From WS-2 sp036507005 (lineage in GTDB: Bacteria > Eisenbacteria > RBG-16-71-46): a stretch of 64,000 nt of DNA. The position numbers and the translations under genes are program-made. The notes beneath the pieces were generated by a model. The model did no database searches. It had not been told where the DNA came from and worked only from the letters and a program-made list of their open reading frames with translations. Positions 1 through 9,014 of this stretch are shown here, in pieces. The DNA is taken from contig DASXQT010000007.1 in the NCBI GenBank assembly GCA_036507005.1, positions 1-64,000 on the forward strand. The letters are read 5' to 3'. Numbering within the stretch: position 1 is the first letter of the stretch; every line of letters starts with the position of its first letter.

Positions 1-1
1 G

Positions 2-940
2 CGGATGCGCCTCACCGAGGGCGCGGCCTACAAGCGCCTCACCACGGCGTGCCTGGCCCGCCAGTATCCGGGCATCCAGGTCGTGCTGGCCGACGGGCGG
101 CTCCACATGCGAGCGGTGCTGATGCTGGGGCCGTACCTCACGTCGGGAAACGCGGACGAGCTGGTGGCGGCGGCCGCGGGCAAGACCCGCTTCGAGCTCG
201 AGGTTCTGCTCGCCGGGCGCTTCCCCAAGCCCGATGTGCCGGGCCGGCTCGAGCCCATCGTCTCGTCGCAAGCGGCGTCCGTGATATCCGCCGAGTTCGC
301 TCCGGCGGGCGCACTCGCTCCAGCGGGTTCACTCGCTCCGGAGCGAGTGAAAGCAACCATGCCTGAGGAACGCATGCATGTCGAAGCGTCCTCGTGGGCC
401 ACCCCGCGTCCAATCGCCGCGGAGCGAGTGGATGCGTCCGAGCCGCGCTCGAAGCTGACGCCGCTCTCGCCCGGGCGCTACGGGTTCGGGGGCACCTGGG
501 ACCAGGAGGGCTGCGACCTCTACCGCGAGGTCCGGGATCTGATGAGCCACGAGGTGCCCTCGGGGGATCTGTCGCTGGTGCTCATAGGCTCTCTCCGGAT
601 TGCCAGAGCCGAGCTCCTGAGGCGGCAGTTCGGCGCGACCGCTCGCCCGCGTCGTTCACCCGACAGCGCCTCGCCCCGGCACATTCCCGCCGCGGTCAGG
701 CGCGCGGTCTACGAGCGTGACGGCGGCCGGTGCGCGTTCGTGAGCGACGCAGGGAAACGCTGCGCAGCGACCCGGTTCCTGCAGTTCGATCACATCGAGC
801 CCGTGGCGCGCGGCGGCGAGGCGACGGTGGAGAACCTGCGCCTCGTGTGCTCCGCGCACAACCAGTACTTGGCCGAGCGCGAGTTCGGCGCCGAGTTCAT
901 GAGCCGCAAGCGCGAGGACGCGCGCGCGGCCCGGGCATAA
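2..940 (+). CDS. HNH endonuclease family protein, 5'-truncated by the window edge
   Basis: The reading frame is open from the first bases, so the N-terminus lies outside the window. The visible N-terminal part (EGAAYKRLTTACLARQYPG, then a helical stretch to about residue 80) resembles the 13E12-like HNH proteins that are often multicopy in Myxococcota and Eisenbacteria. A low-complexity linker of APAG-type repeats (about residues 95-150) follows. The C-terminus is a clear HNH nuclease fold: RRAVYERDGGRCAF, then FDHIEPVARGG, then LRLVCSAHNQ, giving the Asp-His / His metal-binding pattern. The linker DNA holds a perfect palindrome listed separately. Its cellular role is unknown. Such proteins are often annotated as homing-like or mobile nucleases, but nothing here shows mobility. 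Confidence 0.85.
   Translation, partial: RMRLTEGAAYKRLTTACLARQYPGIQVVLADGRLHMRAVLMLGPYLTSGNADELVAAAAGKTRFELEVLLAGRFPKPDVPGRLEPIVSSQAASVISAEFAPAGALAPAGSLAPERVKATMPEERMHVEASSWATPRPIAAERVDASEPRSKLTPLSPGRYGFGGTWDQEGCDLYREVRDLMSHEVPSGDLSLVLIGSLRIARAELLRRQFGATARPRRSPDSASPRHIPAAVRRAVYERDGGRCAFVSDAGKRCAATRFLQFDHIEPVARGGEATVENLRLVCSAHNQYLAEREFGAEFMSRKREDARAARA
328..351. repeat. 24-nt perfect palindrome inside the HNH gene
   Basis: Two 12-nt arms (TTCACTCGCTCC and its reverse complement) meet with no spacer. The 18-nt core ACTCGCTCCGGAGCGAGT occurs again, also as the centre of a 24-nt palindrome, at 23586-23603 just after the tRNA-Leu gene. Partial copies of the arm flank it here (gcactcgctcc at 311, ggagcgagtg at 422). 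It sits in the region coding for the linker of the nuclease, so its expansion would be tolerated. Confidence 0.8.
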
Positions 941-1016
941 TGGCGGGCGGCTGCGCACCGCCGCGGCGCGGGTCGCACGGTGCCGGCTGCCTGACACGCC
1001 CGTGAGCCCCAAGACT

Positions 1017-1045
1017 TTGCGGCCTTGCGGGAATCGGGCTAGCAT
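1017..1045 (+). promoter_or_regulatory. Putative sigma70-type promoter of pckG
   Basis: TTGCGG (1017-1022) and TAGCAT (1040-1045) are separated by exactly 17 nt. This predicts transcription starting about 80 nt before the pckG start codon, with a GAGGAG-like ribosome site at about 1120. It is based on sequence pattern only. Confidence 0.5.
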
Positions 1046-1134
1046 GCACGCTCGGATTTATCGCCGGCCGCTGCCGTGCGCGCGCGGGGACACTCCGCGG
1101 CCGGCGCGCCGGCAGAGCGTGAGGAGCGATTCCG

Positions 1135-2946
1135 ATGACGAGACACGAGCAGCTCGCGAGCTGGGTCGACGAGATCGCCGCGCTCTGCCAGCCCGAGCGC
1201 GTGGTGTGGTCCGAGGGCACGGAGGGCGAGTACCGCGCCATGCTGGGCGCGATGATCCAGTCGGGCACCGCGATTCCGCTCGATCCGGACAAGCGCCCCA
1301 ACTCCATCTACGTGCGCTCGCATCCCGCCGACGTTGCGCGCGTCGAGGAGTTCACCTTCATCTGCTCGCGCGACCGCGAGGACGCCGGCCCCACCAACCA
1401 CTGGCGCGATCCGGTCGAGAAGAAAAGGGTGCTGACCCAGCGCTTCACCGGCGCGATGAAGGGCCGCACCATGTTCGTGATCCCGTATCGCATGGGCCCG
1501 GCCGGATCGGCGCTCTCCCGCATCGGGGTCGAGATCACCGACTCGCCCTACGTGGTGGCGAGCATGCACATCATGGCGCGCGTCGGGCGCAAGGTGGCCG
1601 AGGAGCTGGGCACCGGCGGCGAGTTCGTGCGCGCGCTCCACTCGGTGGGCGTGCCGCTCGATGCCCCGGGCAAGCCGGATTCGCCCTGGCCGTGCCATCC
1701 GAGCGACCGCTCGATCTGCCACTTCCCCGAGACGCGCGAGATCTGGTCCTACGGCTCCGGCTACGGCGGCAACGCCCTGCTGGGGAAGAAGTGCCACGCG
1801 CTGCGCATCGCGTCGGTGCAGGCCCGCGACGAGGGCTGGCTCGCGGAGCACATGCTGATCCTCGGGCTCACCAGCCCCGAGGGCAGGAAGATCTACATCG
1901 CCGGGGCGTTCCCCTCGGCGTGCGGCAAGACCAACCTGGCGATGATGAACCCCACGCTCCCGGGCTGGAAGGTGGAGACCGTGGGGGACGACATCGCGTG
2001 GATGAAGTTCGGAGCGGACGGCCGGCTCTACGCGATCAACCCCGAGGCCGGCTTCTTCGGCGTCGCTCCCGGCACCGGCATGAGCACCAACCCGAACGCG
2101 ATGCTCACCTGCCGCGCCAACTCGATCTTCACCAACTGCGCGCTCACGCCCGACGGGGACGTGTGGTGGGAGGGCATGACCGACGGCAAGCCGCCCGAGC
2201 TCTCGGACTGGCTGCGCCGGCCGTGGACGCCGGCGTCGGGGCGCACCGCTTCCCATCCCAACGCGCGCTTCACGGCGCCCGCGCGCCAGTGCCCGGTGAT
2301 CTCCTCCGAGTGGGAGAACCCGGAGGGCGTGCCGATCTCCGCGATCCTGTTCGGCGGCCGCCGGGCCTCGGTCGTCCCGCTCGTGAACGAGGCGCTCTCC
2401 TGGAGCCACGGCGTCTTCCTGGGCTCGATCATGAGCAGCGAGACCACGGCGGCGGCCGCGGGCGCGGTCGGCGCGCTGCGGCACGATCCGTTCGCGATGC
2501 TGCCGTTTTGCGGCTACCACATGGGCGACTACTTCGCCCACTGGCTCGCGATCGGGGCATCGGCCGATCCGAAGCGGCTGCCGCGGGTGTACCACGTGAA
2601 CTGGTTCCGGAAGGGTCCGGACGGCAAGTTCCTGTGGCCGGGCTACGGCGAGAACAGCCGCGTGCTCAAGTGGATCTTCGAGCGCGTGACAGGGGAGGGG
2701 CGCGCGATCCAGACCCCGATCGGGAACCTGCCGGCGCCCGGCGCGATCGACCTCTCGGGCCTCGCGATCGGCGACTCCGCGATGAGCGCGCTGCTCAAGG
2801 CGGACGCGGAGGGCTGGCTCAAAGAGCTGCCGTCGACCCGCGCCCACTTCGAGAAGTTCGGCGCGAAGCTCCCCGCCGCGCTGTCGGGCGAGCTCGCGGC
2901 GCTCGAGCAGCGGCTCGAGAAGGCGGCCGTCGAGACCCGCCGCTGA
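1135..2946 (+). CDS. pckG: Phosphoenolpyruvate carboxykinase (GTP)
   Basis: The predicted 603-residue cytosolic enzyme interconverts oxaloacetate plus GTP with PEP, CO2 and GDP (EC 4.1.1.32), the entry to gluconeogenesis or an anaplerotic step. The length is typical of the GTP family. The kinase P-loop FPSACGKTNLAMMNP is at about residues 259-273 with the GTP-family Cys at 263. Other family signatures are EDAGPTNHW, CRANSIFTNCAL and GAFPSACGKTN. The gene is monocistronic with its own upstream promoter and converges on the transketolase gene 21 nt away. With glucokinase and transketolase next door it forms a central-carbon block. The ATG start has a plausible GAGGAG site 10-15 nt upstream. Confidence 0.97.
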   Translation: MTRHEQLASWVDEIAALCQPERVVWSEGTEGEYRAMLGAMIQSGTAIPLDPDKRPNSIYVRSHPADVARVEEFTFICSRDREDAGPTNHWRDPVEKKRVLTQRFTGAMKGRTMFVIPYRMGPAGSALSRIGVEITDSPYVVASMHIMARVGRKVAEELGTGGEFVRALHSVGVPLDAPGKPDSPWPCHPSDRSICHFPETREIWSYGSGYGGNALLGKKCHALRIASVQARDEGWLAEHMLILGLTSPEGRKIYIAGAFPSACGKTNLAMMNPTLPGWKVETVGDDIAWMKFGADGRLYAINPEAGFFGVAPGTGMSTNPNAMLTCRANSIFTNCALTPDGDVWWEGMTDGKPPELSDWLRRPWTPASGRTASHPNARFTAPARQCPVISSEWENPEGVPISAILFGGRRASVVPLVNEALSWSHGVFLGSIMSSETTAAAAGAVGALRHDPFAMLPFCGYHMGDYFAHWLAIGASADPKRLPRVYHVNWFRKGPDGKFLWPGYGENSRVLKWIFERVTGEGRAIQTPIGNLPAPGAIDLSGLAIGDSAMSALLKADAEGWLKELPSTRAHFEKFGAKLPAALSGELAALEQRLEKAAVETRR

Positions 2947-2967
2947 CAGGCCCGCGCGGCGGCCGGG

Positions 2968-4989
2968 CTACGCGCCGCGCGCCCAGTCGACCACGCGCCG
3001 CGCCACCGCCTCGGGCGTGAAGCCGAAGTGCTGCTGGATCTGGGCGAGCGGCGCCGACTCGCCGAAGCGGTCGATTCCGATCCGGAGCCCCGGCTCTCCC
3101 GTGAAGCGCCACCAGTAGGCGGTGGCGCCGGCCTCGAGCGTGGCGCGCCGCCCGCGGGGCGGCAGCACCGCGTCGCGCCACGGCGACTCCTGCTCGAGGA
3201 AGAGCTGCGGCGCGGGCATGCTCACGACCCGCACCGGAACCCCCGCCGCCTCCGCGAGCTTCGCGGCCTCGGCCGCGAGCCACACCTCGGAGCCGGTTGC
3301 GATCAGCGTCACCGCCCCGGCCGCCGCCTCGCGCAGCACGTAGCCGCCGCGCCGCAAAGCGTCGGGGGTGAACGAGGACGGACGCTCGAGCGCCGGCAGC
3401 GTCTGGCGGGTGAGCGCGATCAGCGTCGGCCCGCCGCGGCGCTCGAGCGCCAGAGCCCAGGCGGCCGCGGTCTCGAGCCCGTCCGCGGGGCGCGCCACCA
3501 CCAGGTTCGGGATCGCGCGAAGCGCCGTCAGGTGCTCGATCGGCTGGTGCGTCGGCCCGTCCTCGCCCAGGAACACGCTGTCGTGCGTGAGCACCCAGAT
3601 CACCTGCCGGCGCATGAGCGCCGCGAGCCGGATCGCGGGCCGCGCGTAGTCGGTGAACACCAGGAAGCTCGAGCCGTAGGGGATGAAGCCTCCGGCCAGG
3701 CTCATTCCGTTCAGGATCGAGCCCATGCCGTGCTCGCGCACGCCGAAGTGGAAGTTGCGCCCCGCATAGGCGCCGCGCTGGACCGCGGGCGAGTCCGCGA
3801 TGCGGGTGCGGGTGGAGGGCTCGAGGTCGGCGCTGCCGCCGACCAGCGACGGCACCAGCGCCGCGGCCTCCTGGAGCACCGCGTTGCCGTGCGCGCGCGT
3901 GGCGCCCGCGCCGCGCGGCGCCTTCGCCAGCAGCCGCTCGAAGAGGTCGTCCGGCACGCGCTGCGCCGAAAGCGCGTCCCAGCGCGCGGCCTCCTCGGGT
4001 GCCTCGCGTCGCCAGGCCTTCATGCCCTCGCGCCAGGCGTCGTACTCGGCGGCGAGCGCCGCGGCGCGCCGGGCGAACAGCGCGCGCACCTCCTCCGGCA
4101 CGAGGAACGGCGGCGACTCGGGCCAGCCGAGCGCGCGCTTGGCGGCCGCCAGCTCCTCGGCGCCGAGCGGCTCGCCGTGCGCCTCGCGCGAGTCCTGCTT
4201 CTTCGGCGCGCCGTAGGCGATGTGGCTGCGCGTGATCACCAGGCTCGGGCGCGGGTCGGAGGCGGCGCGCGCGATCGCGGCGGCCAGCGCCTCGCGATCG
4301 TAGGGATCGGCGCGGTCCACGTGCCAGCCGTAGGCCTCGAAGCGGCGCCCGACGTCCTCGCTGAACGCCAGCGCGGTGTCGCCCTCGATCGTGATGTGGT
4401 TGTCGTCGTAGAGGTAGACCAGGTTGCCGAGCCCCCAGTGGCCGGCGAGCGAGGCCGCCTCCGAGGCCACGCCCTCCATCAGGTCGCCGTCGCTCACGAT
4501 CCCGAACACGCGCCAGGTTGCGGGCGCGAACTCGCCCCCTGCGAAGCGCGCCGCGAGCATCTTCGAGGCCAGCGCCATCCCCACGCCGTTGCCGAATCCC
4601 TGCCCGAGCGGCCCGGTCGTGGTCTCGACCCCGGGCGTGAGCCCGTGCTCGGGATGGCCCGGCGTGCGGCTGCCGAGCTGGCGGAAGCGCATCAGCTCCT
4701 CGATCGGCAGGTCGTAGCCCGTGAGGTGGAGCATGGCGTAGAGCAGCATCGAGCCGTGCCCGGCGGAGAGCACGAAGCGGTCGCGGTCGGGCCACGCGGG
4801 ATCGCGCGCGTGGTGGCGCAGGAACCGGGTCCACAGCACGAAGGCGGCGTCCGCCATCCCCATCGGCATGCCGGGGTGGCCGCTCTTCGCCTTCTCGACC
4901 GCGTCGGCGGCGAGGAAGCGGATGGTGTTGACCGCGAGCTGCTCGAGCGCGCGGTCGGTCGCCGGGGCGTGGGCCGGGGAACCCATCAT
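2968..4989 (-). CDS. tkt: Transketolase
   Basis: The predicted 673-residue thiamine-diphosphate enzyme transfers two-carbon ketol units in the pentose phosphate or Calvin-type pathways (EC 2.2.1.1). It begins MMGSPAHAPATDRALEQLAV and shows KSGHPGMPMGMAD near the N-terminus and a ThDP-binding segment VSDGDLMEGVASEA with DDNHITI. FGVREHGM carries the catalytic Glu of the pyrimidine domain, followed by the transketolase C-terminal domain. The frame is open far upstream, but homology starts at this Met. The start ATGATG overlaps the glucokinase stop (TGA at 4988-4986), so the two genes are probably translationally coupled. Either of the two tandem ATG codons could be used. Confidence 0.96.
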   Translation of the reverse strand: MMGSPAHAPATDRALEQLAVNTIRFLAADAVEKAKSGHPGMPMGMADAAFVLWTRFLRHHARDPAWPDRDRFVLSAGHGSMLLYAMLHLTGYDLPIEELMRFRQLGSRTPGHPEHGLTPGVETTTGPLGQGFGNGVGMALASKMLAARFAGGEFAPATWRVFGIVSDGDLMEGVASEAASLAGHWGLGNLVYLYDDNHITIEGDTALAFSEDVGRRFEAYGWHVDRADPYDREALAAAIARAASDPRPSLVITRSHIAYGAPKKQDSREAHGEPLGAEELAAAKRALGWPESPPFLVPEEVRALFARRAAALAAEYDAWREGMKAWRREAPEEAARWDALSAQRVPDDLFERLLAKAPRGAGATRAHGNAVLQEAAALVPSLVGGSADLEPSTRTRIADSPAVQRGAYAGRNFHFGVREHGMGSILNGMSLAGGFIPYGSSFLVFTDYARPAIRLAALMRRQVIWVLTHDSVFLGEDGPTHQPIEHLTALRAIPNLVVARPADGLETAAAWALALERRGGPTLIALTRQTLPALERPSSFTPDALRRGGYVLREAAAGAVTLIATGSEVWLAAEAAKLAEAAGVPVRVVSMPAPQLFLEQESPWRDAVLPPRGRRATLEAGATAYWWRFTGEPGLRIGIDRFGESAPLAQIQQHFGFTPEAVARRVVDWARGA

Positions 4990-5984
4990 GGGACCGCCCG
5001 CGCCAGGGCCCCGGAGCGCAGCGCCAGCGCCGCCGCGCCCCACAGCGCGGTGCGGGGGTCGAGGACCACCGCCAGCGGGATGCGCTCGAGCAGCGGCGCG
5101 AGCCTGCCCTTGGCGCAGAAGGCGCGCACGAAGCGCCCGTCGCGGAGCGCGGCGATCATGCGTGGCGCGATCCCGCCGCCCACGAACACGCCGCCCACGG
5201 CGAGCGCCGTGAGCGCCAGGTTGCCGGCCGCGGCGCCGTAGACCTCGACGAAGGTCTCGAGCGCGAGCCGCGCGCGCTCGCTCGAGCCGTCGAGCGCCGC
5301 GGCGGTGACGAGCGCCGCCGCGTCCTCCGCGCGCTCGAAGCGCTGCGCCCAGTCCCTCGGCTCGCTGCCGCGTCCGGTCGCTTCGAGGAAGCGGTAGAGG
5401 TCGGCGAGCCCTGGGCCCGAGAGCACGCGCTCCAGGCTCACGTGCCCGAAGCGCGCGCGCAGCCACGCCAGCAGCTCGTCCTGGAGCGGGTTCGCCGGAG
5501 CGAAATCGCCGTGCCCGCCCTCCGAGGGCGTGGGGCGGTGGCGCTCCCCGTCCCACACCAGGATGCTCTCCCCGAGGCCGGTCCCGGCGGCGATCAGCGC
5601 GCGGTTTCCGGCGGTGCGCTCGCCGCGCTGCAGGGTCTCCAAGTCCGCGGCGGTGAGCTCGTCGAGGCCCCGCGCGGTGGCTTCGAGGTCGTTCACCAGC
5701 AGCACCTCGGCGCCGCCCAGCGCCGCGCCGACCGCGTCGCCGCTCACCACCCACGGCAGGTTGGTGGCCTCGCAGCGGTTGTTCACCACCGGTCCCGCGA
5801 CCCCGATCACCGCGCGCCGCGGGCGCACGCCGGCGGTGGCGACGATCTCGGCGATCAGGGCCTCGAGCGACGGATAGTCGCGGCTCGGGCGCATGAGGTC
5901 GACGGCGGGCCGGCGCGGGGGCGCGTCGTCGGGGTAGAGCGCGAGGATCGTCTTGGTGCCGCCCACGTCGCCGGCGAGTACCAT
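4986..5984 (-). CDS. glk: Glucokinase
   Basis: The predicted 332-residue enzyme phosphorylates glucose with ATP. It starts MVLAGDVGGTKT, the phosphate-1 loop of the Glk (PF02685-type) group, followed by EATNLPWVVS, the catalytic segment VLLVNDLEATARGL and the ATP site IAAGTGLGES. The glucose-contacting Glu and His lie in PSEGGHGDFAP. It lacks the zinc-binding ROK signature, so it belongs to the group B glucokinases. The start at 5984 was chosen over the in-frame ATG at 5993 because an AGG lies 9 nt upstream of it and the DVGGTKT motif follows at once; the open frame extends further but without homology. It is the first gene of a two-gene operon with tkt. Confidence 0.93.
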   Translation of the reverse strand: MVLAGDVGGTKTILALYPDDAPPRRPAVDLMRPSRDYPSLEALIAEIVATAGVRPRRAVIGVAGPVVNNRCEATNLPWVVSGDAVGAALGGAEVLLVNDLEATARGLDELTAADLETLQRGERTAGNRALIAAGTGLGESILVWDGERHRPTPSEGGHGDFAPANPLQDELLAWLRARFGHVSLERVLSGPGLADLYRFLEATGRGSEPRDWAQRFERAEDAAALVTAAALDGSSERARLALETFVEVYGAAAGNLALTALAVGGVFVGGGIAPRMIAALRDGRFVRAFCAKGRLAPLLERIPLAVVLDPRTALWGAAALALRSGALARAVP

Positions 5985-6127
5985 GTGTCGCATCCTAGCA
6001 TGGCCGCCCGCCTCGCCCGCCGGGCAGGCGCGCGGACCCGGGCGCGGTCGCCAGCGGCACGCGTTCCAAGGGGATCGGCCGCGCCCCAAACCGCGGGCCT
6101 CTGACGCGCATCGAATGGAGCATCCCC

Positions 6128-7063
6128 ATGGACCTGCACACGATCACATCCATTCTCGGCACCCCCGGGCTCGTGAGCCGGATCGGCAACACGCCGCTGG
6201 TTCCGATCGCCGGCCTCGAGGGCCTGCGGGCCGGCGTCGAGGTGTGGGGCAAGGCCGAGTGGCTCAACCCCGGCGGCTCGGTCAAGGACCGCGCGGCCTG
6301 GAGCATGATCCAGGCGGGGGAGGCCTCGGGCGCGCTCGCCCCGGGGAGGACGCTGATCGACGCCACCTCGGGCAACACCGGCATCGCCTACGCCTGGATC
6401 GGCGCCACGCGCGGGTTCGCGGTCGAGCTGTGCGTGCCCGCGAACGCGGGCGCCGCGCGCCGGCGCCTGCTCGCAGCACTGGGGGCCGACGTCGTGCTCA
6501 CGGATCCCATGAGCGGCACCGACGGCGCCGCGCACGAGGCCCGGCGGCGCGCGGCGCGCGATCCCGCGCGCTACTTCCATCCCGACCAGTACTCGAACCC
6601 GGCGAACTGGCAGGCGCACTACCGCGGCACCGCCGAGGAGATCTGGGCGCAGACCGAGGGCTGCGTCACGCATCTCGTCGCCGGGGTCGGCACCGCGGGC
6701 ACGCTGGTCGGGACCGCGCGGCGCCTGCGCGAGCTGAACCCGGCGCTGGTCGCGGTCGCGGTCCAGCCCGATTCGCCGCTCCACGCGCTCGAGGGGCTCA
6801 AGCACCTCGCGACCGCCGAGGTGCCCGCGATCTACGATCCCGGCGTGCACCAGAGCACGATCGAGGTGTCGAGCGAGGAGGCCGTGGCGATGGCGAAGCG
6901 GCAGGCGCGCCGCGGGCTCGCGATCGGCGCCTCGGCGGGCGCCGCGGTGGTGGCCTCCGAGCGCGTGGCGCGCGCGCTCGCGCGCGGCGTCGTGGTGTGC
7001 ATCCTGCCCGACGGCGCCGAGCGCTACCTCGGCGACCCGCTCTGGGAGGAGGGCCGCCCGTGA
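6128..7063 (+). CDS. cysM: Cysteine synthase, CysM type
   Basis: The predicted 311-residue fold-type II PLP enzyme makes cysteine from an activated serine and a sulfur donor. GNTPLV, the PLP-lysine segment PGGSVKDRAAW and the phosphate-binding SGNTGIAYAW loop are all present. The next two genes encode a JAMM metallopeptidase and a sulfur-carrier/E1 protein, which is the CysM-Mec+-CysO arrangement known from Mycobacterium. There sulfur comes from a protein thiocarboxylate and the acceptor is O-phosphoserine. I infer the same chemistry here, though O-acetylserine use cannot be excluded. GGAG lies about 8 nt before the ATG. The stop overlaps the next GTG start. Confidence 0.92.
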   Translation: MDLHTITSILGTPGLVSRIGNTPLVPIAGLEGLRAGVEVWGKAEWLNPGGSVKDRAAWSMIQAGEASGALAPGRTLIDATSGNTGIAYAWIGATRGFAVELCVPANAGAARRRLLAALGADVVLTDPMSGTDGAAHEARRRAARDPARYFHPDQYSNPANWQAHYRGTAEEIWAQTEGCVTHLVAGVGTAGTLVGTARRLRELNPALVAVAVQPDSPLHALEGLKHLATAEVPAIYDPGVHQSTIEVSSEEAVAMAKRQARRGLAIGASAGAAVVASERVARALARGVVVCILPDGAERYLGDPLWEEGRP

Positions 7064-7524
7064 CGCTGCGCCTGCGCCCCGCGGAGGACGAGCGCATCCG
7101 CGCCCACCTCACCCGCGTCTATCCCGACGAGGGCTGCGGCGTGCTGCTCGGGACCGACGCGGACGGCGCGCGCGAGGTCCGCGGCATCATGGCGTTCGAG
7201 AACCGGCGCGAGGACTCGCGCCACAACCGGTATCTGATCGCGCCCGAGCAGTTCCTCACCGCCGAGCGCGCGGCGCGTGCCGCGGGGCTCGACGTGGTCG
7301 GGTTCTTCCACTCGCACCCCGACCATCCGCCGCGCCCCTCGGCATTCGACCTCGAGCACGCCTGGCCCTACTATTCCTATCTGATCGTGAGCGTCGAGCG
7401 GGGCGAGGCCCGCGCCGCGCGCTGCTTCCGCCTCGCCGACGACCGCTCGCGCTTCGAGGAGGAGGAGGTGGAGATGCCTCCCGCGGCCGAGGGGCGGTCG
7501 GAGGAGACGAGGGAGTCGAGATGA
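7060..7524 (+). CDS. mec: JAB1/MPN (JAMM) metallopeptidase, Mec+-like
   Basis: The predicted 154-residue protein has the complete zinc isopeptidase motif: Glu24 in DEGCGVLLG, then HSHPDHPPRPSAFD giving His84, His86, Ser94 and Asp97. In Mycobacterium the equivalent Mec+ cleaves cysteine from the CysO-cysteine adduct. Here its carrier substrate would be the ubiquitin-like head of the downstream fusion protein. The GTG start at 7060 overlaps the cysM stop (GTGA) and the stop overlaps the next ATG (ATGA), so the three genes form a tight translational unit. The Glu/Arg-rich C-terminal tail after about residue 130 looks disordered. Confidence 0.93.
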   Translation: MTLRLRPAEDERIRAHLTRVYPDEGCGVLLGTDADGAREVRGIMAFENRREDSRHNRYLIAPEQFLTAERAARAAGLDVVGFFHSHPDHPPRPSAFDLEHAWPYYSYLIVSVERGEARAARCFRLADDRSRFEEEEVEMPPAAEGRSEETRESR

Positions 7525-9014
7525 GCACGCGGATCCACATTCCGACGCCGCTCCGGCCCTACGTGGCGCGGCAGGCGGTGGTGGAGGTCGAGGCCGCCAC
7601 CGTGGGCGAGGCGCTGCGCGCGCTGGTCGAGCGCCACGCCGACCTGCGCCGGCACCTCTACGACGACGAGGGCAGGCTGCGGCGCTTCGTCAACGTCTAC
7701 CGGAACGAGGAGGACGTGCGGCACCTGGAGCGCGAGAGCACGCCGCTCCGGAACGGCGACTCGCTCTCGATCGTTCCCAGCATCGCGGGTGGCGCGGATG
7801 CGGGTGCGGCCCCGCCCGCGGCCGGAAGGCCCGCCGCGCGCAAGCCGCCGGCGTGGGCCACCGGCGAGGACGGCCTGCCGCCGCTCTCGCAGGCCGATCT
7901 GCTGCGCTACAGCCGGCACCTGATCCTGCCCGAGGTGGGGCTCCAGGGGCAGCGCAGGATCAAGGCCGCGAGCGTGCTCGTGGTCGGCGCCGGCGGGCTC
8001 GGCTCACCGCTCGCGCTCTACCTGGCCGCGGCCGGCGTGGGGCGCATCGGGCTCGTGGACTTCGACCGCGTGGACGAGAGCAACCTCCAGCGCCAGGTGC
8101 TGCACGGCACCTCGAGCGTGGGCCGGCCCAAGCTCGAATCGGCGCGCGAGCGGCTCGCCGATCTCAATCCCGGCGTGCGCGTCGACACCTACGAGACGCG
8201 GCTCACGAGCGCGAACGCCTTCGACGTGATCCGCCCCTACGACGTGGTGGTGGACGGCACCGACAACTTCCCCACCCGCTACCTGGTGAACGACGCCTGC
8301 GCGCTGCTCGGCAAGCCCAACGTCTACGGCAGCATCTTCCGCTTCGAGGGGCAGGCGAGCGTGTTCGACGCCCGCATCGGCCCCTGCTACCGCTGCCTCT
8401 ATCCCGACCCGCCGCCTCCGGGGCTCGTGCCCTCGTGCGCCGAGGGCGGCGTGCTCGGCGTGCTGCCGGGCGTGATCGGCGTGATCCAGGGGATCGAGAC
8501 GCTCAAGCTGATCCTGGGCGTGGGGGAGAGCCTGGTGGGGCGGCTGCTGCTCTTCGACGCGCTCGAGCTGCGCTTCCGCGAGCTCACGCTCCGCAAGGAT
8601 CCGGGTTGCCCCTTGTGCGGCGAGAAGCCCACCATCCGCGAGCTGATCGACTACGAGCAGTTCTGCGGGATCGTGCCGGAGGCCGACGGAACGTCCGGCC
8701 TCGAGATCACGGTCCGCGAGCTGGCGGAGCGGCAGGGCCGCGGCGACGACCTGGTGTTGATCGACGTGCGCGAGCCGCACGAGTACGAGATCGCGCGCAT
8801 CCCGGGGGCGGTATTGATCCCGCTCGGCTCGCTGCCCGAGCGCATGAGCGAGCTCGACTCGAGCCGCGAGATCGTGCTCCACTGCCACCACGGCCAGCGC
8901 AGCATGCGCGCGCTCGAGCTGCTGAGCCGCTCGGGCTTCCGCAAGCTCAAGAACCTGCAAGGCGGGATCGATTCGTGGTCGCGCGAGGTGGACCCGTCGG
9001 TGCCGAGGTACTAG
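7521..9014 (+). CDS. moeB: Sulfur carrier (MoaD/CysO-like) - E1-like adenylyltransferase (MoeB/ThiF) - rhodanese fusion
   Basis: The 497-residue protein has three domains. Residues 1-91 are a ubiquitin-like sulfur carrier ending SIVPSIAGG (Gly90-Gly91). An Ala/Pro-rich linker of about 30 residues follows. Residues 122-375 are a MoeB/ThiF adenylation domain with GAGGLGSP at 157-164, Cys306 in PSCAEGG, and two zinc Cys pairs (CYRC 289/292, CPLC 363/366). Residues 393-497 are a rhodanese domain with active-site Cys455 (LHCHHGQRS). It would adenylate and thiocarboxylate its own or another carrier for CysM. The Gly-Gly is internal, not C-terminal, so proteolysis would be needed to expose it; the adjacent JAMM peptidase is the obvious candidate (inference). 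The gene's last 58 bases recur at 11100. Confidence 0.93.
   Translation: MSTRIHIPTPLRPYVARQAVVEVEAATVGEALRALVERHADLRRHLYDDEGRLRRFVNVYRNEEDVRHLERESTPLRNGDSLSIVPSIAGGADAGAAPPAAGRPAARKPPAWATGEDGLPPLSQADLLRYSRHLILPEVGLQGQRRIKAASVLVVGAGGLGSPLALYLAAAGVGRIGLVDFDRVDESNLQRQVLHGTSSVGRPKLESARERLADLNPGVRVDTYETRLTSANAFDVIRPYDVVVDGTDNFPTRYLVNDACALLGKPNVYGSIFRFEGQASVFDARIGPCYRCLYPDPPPPGLVPSCAEGGVLGVLPGVIGVIQGIETLKLILGVGESLVGRLLLFDALELRFRELTLRKDPGCPLCGEKPTIRELIDYEQFCGIVPEADGTSGLEITVRELAERQGRGDDLVLIDVREPHEYEIARIPGAVLIPLGSLPERMSELDSSREIVLHCHHGQRSMRALELLSRSGFRKLKNLQGGIDSWSREVDPSVPRY

Noticed and set aside
2819..4834. Very long Arg/Ala-rich ORFs overlapping genes on other frames (also near 16393-19167, 33108-36758, 36424-39657, 42919-46839)
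   Set aside because: In very GC-rich DNA stop codons are rare in the other frames. These translate to low-complexity Arg/Ala/Gly sequence without homology, opposite well-identified genes.
4990..5754. N-terminal extension of transketolase in the long open frame
   Set aside because: It is the shadow of glk; transketolase homology begins at the MMGSPAHAP start, which overlaps the glk stop.
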